Positions 12,685 through 24,250 of a DNA stretch of 64,000 nt are shown here, in pieces. Both the position numbers and the translations under genes were made by a program. The notes beneath the pieces were generated by a model. The model was not told where the DNA came from. It was given only the letters and a program-made list of their open reading frames with translations, and did no database searches. The DNA comes from Sambucus nigra (lineage: Eukaryota; Streptophyta; Magnoliopsida; Dipsacales; Adoxaceae), in NCBI GenBank assembly GCA_949130495.1, contig OX422220.1, positions 11,329,133 through 11,393,132 of the forward strand, given 5' to 3'. Every line of letters begins with the position of its first letter. The first letter of the stretch is position 1.

Positions 12685-13350
12685 AGTTCCTTGGAGAGAG
12701 AATGAGTGGACTGCAACAATATGGTGAGGACTTCTTTGTGGTCTGATGACTATAGTAGCAAGGTGGGGTGTGGGATAAAAACTTGCATGTTATGTAAGGT
12801 AGTTGATGGTAGTATTTATCATAGATAGGAGCCATCAATAAAGGTGGGAACGAGTGGTAAAGGTAGGTAGAATAATGATTGTACTTTCTACCTGCCTGCA
12901 AAAGTAGCTGTAATAACTTAACGTTTGAGGACTATGGGACTATCGGATATTCCTCCAAGGATGGTTCTTAGATACATCATGATGATATTATGACAAAAGA
13001 TGAAGTATTAGACCTCTTGATGTCAGTTTTTTCCATGATAGGTATGAGACTTCGACTATCGATTATGAGGTCTCTAAGATGGGTTCTTGACATATAATGG
13101 AATGACTGAGCGTTTTGTGGTAACATTGGGGCTACTATGTATTTCAACTATGTTGTGCTCCCTTTTCAATGTGTTGGTATTTATTATTTATGCATTGGTC
13201 AATCAGACATCTCTGTTAGATCTTGGGACCTCTTCCCTTATTCGGATGAACATGAAACGATTGTGAACCTTCGGAATTCCTAAACATTTAAATGTTGTAT
13301 CATGAGGTAACATGTCCATGAAGGTGTGTGTATATATATTTTGATATATA
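12685..13350. other. no gene recognised
   Basis: Unique-looking sequence with no convincing coding potential or element termini. Confidence 0.3.
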
Positions 13351-13380
13351 TATAAGACATATTTTGATATATATATATTT

Positions 13381-13414
<34 letters not shown>

Positions 13415-13428
13415 AAATATGTCTTATA
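13351..13428. repeat. perfect 20-base inverted repeat around a TA tract
   Basis: TATAAGACATATTTTGATAT at 13351-13370 is the exact reverse complement of 13409-13428. The 38-base loop is TA-rich. A partial extra copy of TATATTTTGATATAT lies just before, at 13335-13350. Confidence 0.9.
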
Positions 13429-13817
13429 GAACCCATACCTTAAGTGTGTATAAAATCCTTTAATGTGGGGTCGAAATATCACACTTGTATCTCCTAAGAC
13501 CTTGAAATGAAACATTTAAGCTGCTTAAAAATACTCTTAATATTCTCTCAGATAATCTAGCGATAAACTCTTAAATAATCAAAATATCTCACTGATGGAT
13601 ATATTTTATGGTGTAAGACAGTGAGAATATTGTGTTTTGGGTGTGTGTTATATAGCATAAGTGCGTTTCGTTTGCTCTATTTGGAATATAGATTGGTGGA
13701 TGAAGTTAAGAGATGAGGGAATACATAAAAGAGATAACTTCAGCTCATAATTCAAATGTTAGACACATAACATTCGAGTATGACCTTTGTGTTTAAATGG
13801 CTAAAAGTGTTGGTTGG
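13429..13817. other. no gene recognised
   Basis: AT-rich sequence up to the start of retroelement D; nothing specific seen. Confidence 0.3.
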
Positions 13818-14730
13818 GGTAACATCCCGTATTTTTAATGATTTTAAATATTGAATTAATTGAATATTAATATTGGAAATTAATTAATAATTAATCCAGA
13901 TTAAATAAATATTAACTATCGAGTTAAGGGTTAGTATTTCTTAATGATCAGTACGTTCAATATTACTGAGCGAATAAAGTAATATCTGACTAAGAAATAA
14001 TAATAATTATCTCGAGTGAAAAATACAACAGTTATGAAAATTAAGTTGGGACGCGCGCGTGAGTCGTGTCAGGACTGGTTTAAAAGAATTAAAGAGTAAA
14101 TTATTTATAAGTAATCCAAATGGTCATTTCGAGTGTATATGTGTCTGGAAGGGTCGGGATAGTGAGAAAAGTCTATCCGGGGGTTTAGTTTGGGTCTTAG
14201 GACAGTTTTAGGCCATCCCGGCATCTCAGGATGGTGTTTTGGTAATTTCCAATTTTGGGCATTTAATACCTACGAAAATTAGAGGTGGAATATATCTGGT
14301 ACATGAGTTGAATTAGGTTCTTTCATTCACAAAATTCAAGGGAGAGACACAGAAGGTGAGGAAGATCAAATTTCAAAGGGCTAAGGCCAATAACAACCAA
14401 ATTGCACCACCACAACCACCGTGTAGATCGAAAGATAAGGAATGCAGCCATACCATCTACACCAGTGGATCAGACCATCAAAATCTAGGGAAGGGTTTAT
14501 TAATTGCTTTCTTTATCACTATTTATGCTCATGTTAGAATATGAGAATAGAACCTATGTATATGTATGATTTTGAGCACATTGGGAGATGTAAATTCTTA
14601 ACCTGATATTGAAATGAACATCGGTTGCTTCATCCATGTATGTAGAGGAATAACCCAGAAAATTTAGAATTGATTGATGATAGTATCTCAAATATAATTA
14701 TCTTGCATTAAAATGGTGTGTTTGGTTGAT
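13818..14730 (+). repeat. partial LTR of element D (C family)
   Basis: Homologous to the first roughly 0.8 kb of the element C LTRs at 28946 and 42724. The expected TG start is altered (GGTAACATCCCG). Confidence 0.65.
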
Positions 14731-14760
14731 TGTTTGCATTGTATGTGATTGTTATGCCTT

Positions 14761-14876
14761 ATCTCCACGATCGACATAGTTGAGTAGTAATGCATAGGAG
14801 GGGTTCCTTGTTTGGATTCTGCTTTGGGGGGACGCTCTACGCATTAACCTCAACGAAGTTGGAAGTGGGGAGATGT
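14761..14876 (+). repeat. stem-loop motif copy 1
   Basis: Has the core GGGGTTCCTTGTTTGGATT. Outer arms GTTGAG (14779-14784) and CTCAAC (14849-14854) pair perfectly. The inner TCGC/GCGA arms are eroded here. Confidence 0.7.
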
Positions 14877-15260
14877 TGTTCTTTCTTCTTTTAGTTAATT
14901 CCAATTTATTTTATTTTAATTTGCTGGTTAAGAGATGGGTTGAAAGGTTTAGCCGAGAATCACGTAGAAGAGTGATTATGGGCTATTATAGTGCGAGATA
15001 GAAGCACTGTATATAGTTCTCTCCTCTGATCGATGTGAGGGAGACTGAGATATGAAGTCGAATTGAGACTTCGGGTTATGCCTTGATAAGAAGGCTATTT
15101 GAAAAGATGTATATATGTTATGGGATAAAATTTGTAAGACTTCACAGAAAGTCAATGTCTGCTTAATTAAAATCTTTAATGATGTTATGGTAAGATGTAG
15201 AAGTAGAATTTTGTTAATAGAATTGTAAGTTAAAATTTACCGATCCCGGTCATGTGTTTT

Positions 15261-15385
15261 AGACCGTCATATCTTAATGACCGATGATGCAAGGTAGTAG
15301 TGTAACGAGAGGGTTCCTTGTTTGGATTTCGCTTCGGCGAGACGTCCCACGCATGAAACCGAGCAAATGTCAGAAGTTGAGATTA
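15261..15385 (+). repeat. stem-loop motif copy 2
   Basis: Core TTCCTTGTTTGGATTTCGC with inner hairpin TCGC-TTCG-GCGA. The outer arms pair only partly. Confidence 0.7.
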
Positions 15386-15979
15386 GTCTTGGACACTAGG
15401 GATATACTTAGTATTATATGTATAGTAGATAGATAGGATATATAGATAAATCGACCTTAGGTTTATTAGGATATCAGGCCATTAGGGCAGGTGATGTTGA
15501 TTTAAGAAGGTTATAGAGAGTTGACCACAAATAGGTCATGGGTTAAATCTAAGGGGGATTAGATCCCTAGGAACGAGAAGTATCAAATCTTGGGTGATTT
15601 GGAAATTTAAGCCAAAGGAGATGAGGCCTCTCTTAGTTAAAGTGTTGCATTGATAACTGAGCTTTCTGGGGAGAAATCAAGTGGGTTTATGAAGTTTATA
15701 ACGGATTATTGATTTGGATTTTCTCATTCGCTAAGGGAATGCGATTGGGGTAGTGGATGCGTCGAATAAGAAACTCGTCGGAGATTTTTGTGTTGGCATG
15801 GAAAGACAAATGAAATGAGCATGACTAGGAAGACTTAGTAGCAAAAACATTTTGGTCTATGATTGACCATTTCACCTACTTGTGTGAAGAAGAGTAGCGG
15901 TGGAACGAAAAAGGGTATATTCACAGAAGTCGTTATTGAATTGCTAGCACCGTTCTGTTCGTGATCCTATTTGAGAAAA

Positions 15980-16320
15980 TTGTTGATCATTTGACCAAAC
16001 CGTTACTTTTCTGGACATTGTGGGCGAACGATATGTAGAAGAGTACACCCTGCTTCTTATGGAGATATGATACAACTGTAGGGGTGCCTATTAAGAGTAG
16101 TGGTGGATCGAGACTAGTTATTCATGTCGAGGTTTGGTAAAGTTTCCAAAAAGGAATGGGAATCGTATGGAGATGGCGCGTGTTTTGCCACCCTAAAGTG
16201 GATGGATGATTGGAGGAAGTTGGCTTAATGTCGAGAGGCATGGTTCGAATGTACACTTTGGGTTAAATGGATGGACTGTGTGGATGGAAACTTTTTGTAC
16301 AAGAGTTTGAATCATTTTCT
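15980..16320 (+). pseudogene. heavily decayed integrase remnant in element D
   Basis: Short in-frame matches to plant Ty3 integrase occur in order: IVDHLTKP (family IVDRLTKS, about 15970-16000), VGVPIKSSGGSRLV (family HGVPxxIVSDR, about 16080-16120) and a badly eroded segment where the HPQTDGQ motif would be. A possible RNase H end (family [10 protein letters not shown]) is seen as GVVDASNKK near 15750. Stops and gaps are frequent. The order and spacing match element E (integrase at 62588-63778), which supports the call, but each match alone is weak. Confidence 0.45.
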
Positions 16321-16828
16321 ATGGTATGGCGTCGTGAGTGGACTTGCGTAGCCGGGTGAGTAATTTCCATACTCGTTGGATGAGGCCAGCAAATAATTGG
16401 TTCCTTGGACTTGGAATAGTTTCGGAACATTTTTTTAAGGATTGAGCTTTATGAGCCATATACCTTGAAGGGCTACGTCTATGCGAGGAGAAGTTGAGTA
16501 GTGCTGGGGTTAAGCCAATTAGTGTTGGTATAGGTATCCCCAAGGTGGGATGTAGTGTGTTTTAGGATGTAAGATGATTTACACCGAGTCGCTTGGTTAG
16601 CATCTTCCGTCGTAGGAAGCCAGAATTGTTAGTTCGTGAGTTACGCTTTGTGCTATGAAAGAGCACAAAGATTATAGACTGAGATCAATAGAGACGACCT
16701 TATTCCGATTCCATTTTTGGACGCCGTGGTAATAAGGGTTTGTTAAGGACAATAGAATAATAACTTAAGATAGTATACCCTTTATGCGTATAGGGTACGC
16801 CCGAATTTTGAGGGCAAAATTCCCTCAT

Positions 16829-16840
16829 AAGGGGGGAGTA
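16829..16840 (+). other. polypurine tract before LTR A
   Basis: AAGGGGGGAGTA precedes the LTR start TGTAACAACCC. It follows GAATTTTGAGGGCAAAATTC, a typical pre-LTR sequence of Tekay/Del elements. Confidence 0.8.
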
Positions 16841-17694
16841 TGTAACAACCCTCATTTTTAGGAGGATAATTTCATATTAATTTATCGCATAAGGTAATTA
16901 TATAAAATGTTGGGGTTGGATTAAATATTGATTTAAGGAGTTGAAAGTTAATATTTACGGGATTGTGGCATATTTACCGTATGTGTAGGTAAATATCCTC
17001 ATGTGGTATGTTTTATAGTGTCACATATTTAAATGACATTATGGTTTAAATGAAATTGGAACTGGAAATAAATTATAAAGTTGTTGGATGCCAGTTTATA
17101 GGGTGTAGTTAGTCCCGGAAGGTCCGTGACAATCAAAATAAGTGACAAATTGTATTTTTGGGTTTCGGGCACTTTTACCTTGTTTTAACTTAAACGCGTA
17201 TTGGGAGTCATTTTAATGTTGTAACTAACCACTTAAATTGGAGACTTTAGACTTAAGCCACAATTTTTTTAGGTCTTGCCCCTTATTTTCATTTCTCATT
17301 TCATGTCTTAAAATAAGGAGAGAAAGAGAGAGGAAGAGAAAAGTGGAGAAAGAAGAAGAGAAGAGAGAGATTGGAGCTTGGATTGCTTCTACCCAAGAAA
17401 TATGAGATATCAAACCTAAGGCAAGTTTTCTACTTGCTAATATGTGATTTAAGATGAATAAATTGTGTGATATTTATGTATTTGGCATTTGGGTATCAAA
17501 AATGGAGTTTATGGTATTTAAACCTAGATTTTGGTTTTGATCATGATATTGTAGGTTTTAATGGTTATAAACCATGTAGGATAATCTTTGGCTAGATAAA
17601 TGTTAGTGGTTGTGTTTAAAATGGAAGAGATTTGAGGTTTGGGAAAATTAGGGTTTATAACCCTTCGTAGCCATTCTGGCAAATTTGCAGGACC

Positions 17695-17889
17695 GAATCG
17701 ATTCGGCCCTTTGGAAAATCAATTCGATAAGGGGTAGTTTTCAGGTCTGCATAACCCTAATCGATTCGGGTTAAGGCCGAGTAGATTCGGCCAATTGCAG
17801 AAAGTTGGTTTTGTGGTCCGAACTGATTCGCTTCTTCAGCGAATCAATTAGCTATGGAGAATCGATTCGGCCCTTGGACGAATCGATTC
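17695..17889 (+). repeat. GAATCGATTC palindrome cluster in LTR A
   Basis: Perfect copies at 17695-17704, 17869-17878 (one base off at the edge) and 17880-17889, with several one- or two-base variants between (near 17717, 17758, 17780, 17820, 17840). Confidence 0.8.
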
Positions 17890-18995
17890 GTTTTCCTGCT
17901 GTTTTTGAGTTGTTTTTATAACTCAATTTTGATCCTTTTTCTTTAGGTTTAGGACCTAGGAACCTTCTTGAAAGAAGTAAACTTAGAGTCCTAGAGGGCT
18001 AGATGAGTTGGGAAGCTACCCTAGATTAGAAATGGTTTTAACGGGATTTTTTCGGGGTCATGCCTATCGATGTTTGGGAATTCTTTCTTCTAGTTGATTA
18101 TGATTAAACTAGGAGATGTAGGGGCTTGGTTGGGAGATTTTAGAAGCTCGATTGAGCTATGTTATTCTTGATGGTTTATAATACCTTCACAATGAGTTCT
18201 TGGGAGAATAAATTAAAAGTTTATTTATTCATTGAGGTTATAATGATGATATGAAACACGAGTGCCTCCAGATTTAAAAGGTGATTTATTTACATAATGT
18301 AAATGAATGTGGTTTTGGAAAATGATATACACATTTGATAAAATGTAAATGGAAATTAGTATGATATATACATTTGCTAAAATGTAATTGGAATTGAAAA
18401 TGGAGATGGTAATAATGATGGTAAATGATAATTTTCTCAATCATGAATATGGTAAATGATAATTTACTTGATTTTTTAAAATGGTATATAAAATAGTTTA
18501 AACACACCTCTCTAAATGACATCATAAGGGAAGTTCGCGCGTGAGGTGAAACCCCCTGACTAATGAATGCAGGGTGGATATAGTCCTAGGCCATGTGAGC
18601 GTTTGTTGTTATATATTTTTCTGCGATGGGTAGGAGATTCCGGGTGTGGTCTTGGCTATCCCGCAGGCACATGACCGCTTCCCGACGTCTTGCGTTATAG
18701 GTGCCCAGGTTGTCTTAATGGTAGGCCGTGGAAGATGATGGTAATTTAGGGGCGGGCACAGTGGGGAAACCTGGACGGGCGGTCTTAGAATCGTTATATG
18801 TATATAAATATAACTATTCATAATCAAGTGGGACTTGATGGATTTTAAATGCCATAAAGATCATAGTGAAGTGCCAAAAAGAGCACATATAAATTCCACA
18901 AAGAGCATTTGAAAATGATTATTTTCCTGGTAAGGAAGGGATTTTTATAGAAGGTAAAATTGAGATAAAAATGCCATAAGGAGTATAAGATTGTG

Positions 18996-18997
<2 letters not shown>

Positions 18998-19059
<62 letters not shown>
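18998..19059. repeat. (TA)n microsatellite inside LTR A
   Basis: About 60 bases of alternating TA. Confidence 0.97.
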
Positions 19060-19060
<1 letters not shown>

Positions 19061-20759
19061 TTCATGTTAAGGAAAAGATATATGAGATAATTGGTGCGCA
19101 TGATGAAGTTTTAAATTAATGTTATTTATTTTTGTTTTCCTGCTTAGCTTATACTTTAAATTGTGTAGGTAGATTCTTATTTCTCTTTTATCATGAGTTA
19201 TCATTCATACCTGTCGTACTTTTTATTCATCTGGTAATCATATAAAACCGGGCCCTAACCCATTCATATTTCTTGTTGTGTATGCATCTTGTATCCGGCC
19301 AGGTACTCTGCCGCAAGGATGCCTGATATGACTTCCTATTCCAGTGTCCTTGACGATCCGTGATGCTTTGCGGGTATTACGGGACATTTCGCAATTGACG
19401 TTGTCATCCTTGCACTCTAGATAAGATCGGGTCTTTTTACTCGGGCGAGAGGCCCAAGCTTTTGTACTTCATTAATGTAATGTATTATGTAAATTAATGA
19501 AATTGCTTAATTTTATTGTATAAGATTGTGACCGACAGCATATTCGGTCCCTTATTGTACATTTGTGTGTATGTAATATAATTTCATCTGGATTTCCACT
19601 TTCTTTTTATTGGGTTGTTAGGTTGTTTTCCTTCATTTACATTAAAACCAAAGTTTGGCAACCCTTTTTTCGAAAATAAGGAGTGGTTATCCCGTATACT
19701 TCATATTTTGTTGTGATGTTGAGAATGATTCCATCCATGATTCCATAATTTTGGAGTATTGGGCTGGACACCCCCTATTTTGGAGTATTGTTCCTCATAT
19801 TCTCTTTGTTCTTCTACCTCATCCTATTCTATGGTCACTTGTGTTTAATAATAACATAACATATATGTTAATTATTAAGTGTATTCAGTAGCATACTATA
19901 TGGGCGGTATGGGTAAGACAAGGATAATCTTAACTTAGGATTTATGGTAATTAAGAGTACTCGGTACCGTACTGTATGGGTGGTACGGGTGAGCCAGACT
20001 CATTTTAGGTTTTTTAGATACCGGTAACCTTGTTGTATTGGGTAGAATGACTAGGCGGGGTTCAGTAGGAAACGTTAGGTGCGCACTATAGATAAGAGGT
20101 GAGGACCTAAAGGGAATGTTCGCTACCTAACATGTGTATCTAATAATTCTTCATTTAAATTGAAATTTAAATCTTGCTAATTATTTTCAAATGATTTTTA
20201 CTTGGGCTCTGACCCGTACTTGAAAAAATATTTTTCGAAAACCTTTTAGGTGTCCACCCACAAGGACACCTAGTAGGATGATCTATTTCAGGGAAATGTA
20301 GCGGCAGTAATTGTGGATGCTTGCAGAATTTGGACTTAGTCCCTTCGGTTACTTCATTCCTAGGGTATGATGTAGCTCAGGGTTTCATTTGGGCATATTT
20401 CCCCCCCCCCCAGTATTCTATTTCAGTCAGATTTGATAATCTGGGTATTTTACTTCTGTTGGATTTTAGCAGTCTTGTTTTTTTGACTTTATTTAGCCGA
20501 CGGTTTATTCGGCACATGATTCTATTAATTGTTTTGTTCCGAATCGTATATCGTTTTGTGATTACTTTACTTATATTTTTCGCATGTTGTGTTTGTCTAA
20601 TTAAAGATAAAATTGGCACTAAATTTTTGAATAATAGGTGGTTAGTTAAATGTTTAAAAAGTTTTCGAAGGTGATGCTAAGAATAAAGCAAATGGGAATC
20701 CTGAATTAATTTAATAAAATCCTGATCACCCAGTTTTTAATTAGGCGTGGTGTCACAGA

Positions 20760-20771
20760 TGGTAATAGAGC
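20760..20771 (+). other. primer binding site, initiator-Met-tRNA type, one mutation
   Basis: TGGTAATAGAGC lies two bases after the end of LTR A. The standard site is TGGTATCAGAGC. The following CATCAGGTTCTAG is shared with elements B and E. Confidence 0.85.
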
Positions 20772-22680
20772 ATCAGGTTCTAGTTTCCTTAGGATTTGTG
20801 TTGCTTTTGATATTTCATGTGAACGTTCTTTGATGTAGAGCCTTATGATATGATTTATGTATTCCTCTACGTATGCGACTTACGTTCTCCTGGAATTAAG
20901 TGTAGTTGATGTGATTCATATACGAGTTTGTTTGAGCTCCATACCCCAAGTAATATGGGATGACCAGCGAGGGTCGTAAGAAGGATTTCAGGAGAAGAGG
21001 AGAGGCAGAATAGATAGAGTATTATGAGAATGGTGATTGCGAACAAAGTCAATAGAATTATTATTCGGGAAGATAATGATAGGACAACCACTCGAGGACA
21101 TTAATTTCCCCAGCCGTCATCCTAGAGAACGGTGGTATTATTTTAGACTCACCCAGTAGAGTAGGTAGGGGAGAGTTAGGGGGAATATTTTGAACAGTCA
21201 TCTATAAGAATTTGATAAAGAGATAAAGTATGATCTACCAATGGATGAAGGTAATCCAAAGGCAATCGTGGAGGGTGCAGCGCATCGACACCCTGGATTA
21301 AATTTAGGATGGAATTATTTGCTCATATGAGTAGTGTTGTGATGAGAAGAATTAGAAACCCCATATAAGGAATTAGAGATAGAACGATCATGATAGAGAT
21401 GATGACTTATTTAGCAAAATTCGTATACGATGAAGGGGGTACGGAGAAGGAAAAAGGAATTCGTAAGTTGATAATGGACCCGTGATGGGAATATAGAAGC
21501 GTGGTTCAGAAATCTGGTTAATATGACTAGTTCCGATGTCATCAAGGTCATAAGTTTACAAGTTTATATCGACGCTTCCATAAGAAGAGAGCCAAGAGGG
21601 TTGGGGAATCTAGTTGAAGAGAAAGACTGGATTTAATGGTCATAGTGAAACAACAAAGGAAGGTGTACCCAGTGGGAGACCCATTTAAATGTTTTAAATC
21701 AGTTAAATTTCTATAAAGTGACGGTTAATTTAGTCAGGGTCGTTCCAGCTAAAAATGAGTTCTATACGGCTAGCAGAGCTAAAGGGACAACGAAGGTGGA
21801 AATCAGGGAAAGACTACCCGGTCCGAGAGAAGGACACCCTGTCATGGTTTGTGGGGCCATAGTTAGGGGATATCAAATAAACGTGTCTTATGTGTGGAGA
21901 TTAGGACCACCTGTACTAATTTTTCCACAAAGAGAAAGTAGGACTAATCAGATTGAGGAGGTTGATGGAATAGATCTAGTGGGGGCATGAAAGTAGTGAA
22001 GGTGAGATTTTCGATAGGAGAATCAAGAGAAGATATTTAGTTTCGAAGGTAAATAACCCAAGAAAGAGTAAGTTCAGGTAGGACCATCAGGGTCCTCAAT
22101 AGTAGAAGTAACATCTAACTCCTTAAAGTCGTTAAGGCTAAAGGATCAAAGGGGAGGCCATTAGGGACGTGATCAAAGGCAGAGAGATTTTTGGTCGATA
22201 TTTCACTTGAGGGTGTGCAGATCATATAGGAAGGGGTTTCCCAAAATGAGACATGGGGTAACTATAAGATGAGATCCTGGATATACAGTAGATCATGGGT
22301 CAGTCCCGGTACGAGAGTTAGAATCAGGGACCCATTAACCAAGCGATCTTGATGGTAAATGGAGGAAATATTATTGTTTCATCCTTATGAGTATGAGTTT
22401 TTTTTGTGTGACATGGGTGCGTCACAAGTAAAATTTTGGATCACTATAATTCGCAAGTGAGTCAGATTTAGTGGGATCATTAGCCGTAATAATCTTATTA
22501 TGTGTATAGAAAATTACGTACTGTGGGGTTACGTGGCTTTTGGTGTCACCTATGATAGAGAGCGGGTGTGTGCACTAAGAGTACTCTTATAATACGTGAT
22601 TTGTTTACTATTTTCTAGAGTTATGAGAATAGAGTAGACTACTTTTTGAGATTTGACTAGTTAATGATCGGTTGAGCGAT
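20772..22680 (+). pseudogene. decayed gag-protease internal region of element A
   Basis: It follows LTR A and its primer site, where gag is expected. No long frame survives. Near 22390-22440 a reading LCDMGASQVKFW fits the retropepsin active-site segment (family LFDSGATHSFI). Upstream text near 22200-22230 may be a zinc knuckle remnant. The region is far more decayed than element E. It runs into a minisatellite, so RT and later domains are absent. Confidence 0.5.
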
Positions 22681-22689
22681 CGTAGATTG

Positions 22690-22896
22690 TAATAGTGAGA
22701 TCTCGTGTCTGCTGTCCAATGGTATGATTGTAATAGTGAGATTATAAATAACCTACTTATGTGTGATAGTAGTGAGATTAGATGGGGGTATACATGAATT
22801 ATTTTTTTACTACTTATGGGTTACAGTAGTGAGACTAGATAGTGTGTATCTAAACAAAGATTAATTTACCTATTTGTGTTAGTAGTGAGACGAGAT
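22690..22896 (+). repeat. minisatellite, period about 57, interrupted by the CACTA element
   Basis: Units open with AGTAGTGAGA (22767, 22825, 22881; related AATAGTGAG starts near 22690 and 22731) and include ACCTACTTATG-like text. The array resumes at 27380 after the CACTA insertion and runs into the N gap. Confidence 0.8.
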
Positions 22897-22943
22897 CACT
22901 ACACCAAAATGGGCAAATTGTCACCTTTTAGCCGGCCAGCCTT

Positions 22944-23148
22944 GTCAAGGTCATTGACCGTGACAAAAAAACACGCGTTTTATGTCACGGTCATTGACCT
23001 TGACACGACCGTGACAACTAATTGTCACGGTCATTGACCGTGACAAGCCCGTGACAAATTTACTTGTCACGGACTTGTCACGGTCATTGACCGTGACAAT
23101 TAGTTAAATTCTTTTCACGGTCAAAGACCTTGACACGACCGTGACAAT
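22944..23148. repeat. left subterminal palindromic repeats of the CACTA element
   Basis: About five units of the palindrome GTCACGGTCA-TTGA-CCGTGAC and variants with AAGG/CCTT, several followed by a half-unit CGACCGTGAC. In CACTA elements such subterminal repeats bind the TNPA-type protein. Confidence 0.9.
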
Positions 23149-23199
23149 ATTCGCAGCAAAAACCCTATCCCCCTTCTTTTTTCCCTCCCACGCCGTTCC

Positions 23200-23310
23200 C
23201 TCCATTTTTCTCTCTCTCTCTCTCTCGACGCTGCTCTCTCTCTCTCTCTCTCTCTCTACTTTCAGGTCCATTTTCTCTCTCTCTCTCTCTCTCTCTCTCT
23301 TTCATTTATA
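23200..23310. repeat. (CT)n-rich microsatellite
   Basis: Four CT runs separated by short unique words, directly before the G/T-rich block. Confidence 0.95.
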
Positions 23311-23319
23311 TATATATTT

Positions 23320-23831
23320 GTGTGTATGTGTATATATATATGTGTGTATGTGTGTGTGTGGAGGGGGGCAGGGGGTGGGGGGTGGGGCGGGGGCGGGGTG
23401 GGGCAGGGTGGTGGAGGGGGTGGGGGTGGTGGAGGGGGGCAGGGGGTGGGGCAGGGTGGGGCGGGGTGGGGCAGGGTGGGGGAGGGGGTGGTGGAGGGTG
23501 GGGTGGGGTGTGTGTGTGTGTGTGTGTGTGTGTGGTGGTGTGTGGTGGGGGAGGAGGTGGGGTGGGGTGTGTGTGTGTGTGTGTGTGTGTGGTGGTGTGT
23601 GGTGGGGGAGGGGGTGGTGGAGGGGTGGGGCAGGGGGTGGTTAGGGGTGGGGTGTGTGTGTGTGTGTGGTGGGGGAGGGGGTGGGGTGGGGTGGGGTGTG
23701 TGTGTGTGTGTGTGGTGGTGTGTGGTGGTGGAGGGGGGCAGGGGTGGGGTGGGGTGGGGTGGGGTGTGTGTGTGTGTGTGGTGGTGTGTGGTGGGGGAGG
23801 GGGTGGTGGAGGGGTGGGGTGGGGTGGGAAT
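23320..23831. repeat. G-rich and (GT)n compound minisatellite
   Basis: About 500 bases made of GGGGTGG-type blocks alternating with GT runs on the plus strand. Open frames here in several phases are products of the repeat, not genes. Confidence 0.95.
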
Positions 23832-24250
23832 TTGGGGTGGCAATTTTTGACACGACACGATAACCCGACACGAACTCGACACGAAGTTAGCGGGTTATGG
23901 AGAATATATTACATAATTTATATATCTTGATAGGTATTCTATAAAATTCATGGAGAATTGGATGATAAATTATTTATGTGTTGCAAGAATTTGAAATTAA
24001 TTAAATTAAGTTATTGGAGGCCTATGAGTGCTATGATTGGTTAAGAGAGAAGAAAAAAATTATTTTATATTTTACTTAATGGGTTATGCGGGTCAACCCG
24101 AACACGACACGATAATAAATAGGTCGGGTTAGTGTTTGCTCATCTGACACGATTAGTTAAATGGGTCGGGTTAGGGTTGACTAATACTTAACACGAACCC
24201 GACATGACACTACCCGAACACGACAGGACGCACACGAATTGCCACCCCTA
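23832..24250. mobile_element. hAT-type MITE with 8-base target duplication
   Basis: The terminal inverted repeats are TTGGGGTGGCAATT at the left and TAGGGGTGGCAATT (reverse complement of the right end). The direct repeat GTGGGAAT flanks it (23824-23831 and 24251-24258); 8-base duplications are characteristic of hAT elements. The 419-base interior is rich in ACACGAC and CCCGAACACGAC words and has no coding region. A related fragment lies at 46964-47003. Confidence 0.9.

Larger units (their letters stand above)
13818..16840 (+). mobile_element. Tekay-like element D, LTR joined to 3' internal region by deletion
   Basis: It starts like the LTR of element C (TAACATCCCGTATTTTT, then the GGGACGCGCGCGTGAGTCGTGT block near 14050 and the U3 block near 14150-14220). 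After about 14730 it instead matches the 3' internal region of element B (from about 36030), including two stem-loop motifs. It ends at a polypurine tract (16829-16840). No primer binding site lies between, so the rest of the LTR, gag and most of pol are missing from this copy. Confidence 0.65.
16841..20757 (+). repeat. LTR A (Tekay-like), flanked by polypurine tract and primer site
   Basis: It starts TGTAACAACCCTCATTTTTA after a polypurine tract and ends GGTGTCACA two bases before a primer binding site. Its 3.9 kb length is inflated by a TA microsatellite (18998-19059) and perhaps other insertions. It carries the short leader hairpin GCAAGT/ACTTGC (17421-17437), a cluster of GAATCGATTC-like palindromes (17695-17889) and, near the end, the GGTGTCCACCCACAAGGACACC palindromic segment. 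Confidence 0.75.

Noticed and set aside
12438..12901. Reverse frames with long Tyr-Ile runs
   Set aside because: Produced by the TA microsatellite. The same applies at 13203-13515, 49417-49781 and 25376-25690.
22690..22896. CRISPR-like spaced repeats
   Set aside because: A plant minisatellite of period about 57 without conserved repeat/variable spacer pattern.
23262..23930. Long open frames in several phases on both strands (up to about 206 residues, Gly/Val/Cys-rich or Pro/His/Thr-rich)
   Set aside because: They are the translation of GT/G-rich microsatellites. Overlap in all frames and extreme composition argue against genes.
24140..24180. GGGTTAGGGTT words resembling telomere repeats
   Set aside because: They are part of the hAT MITE interior and not tandem.
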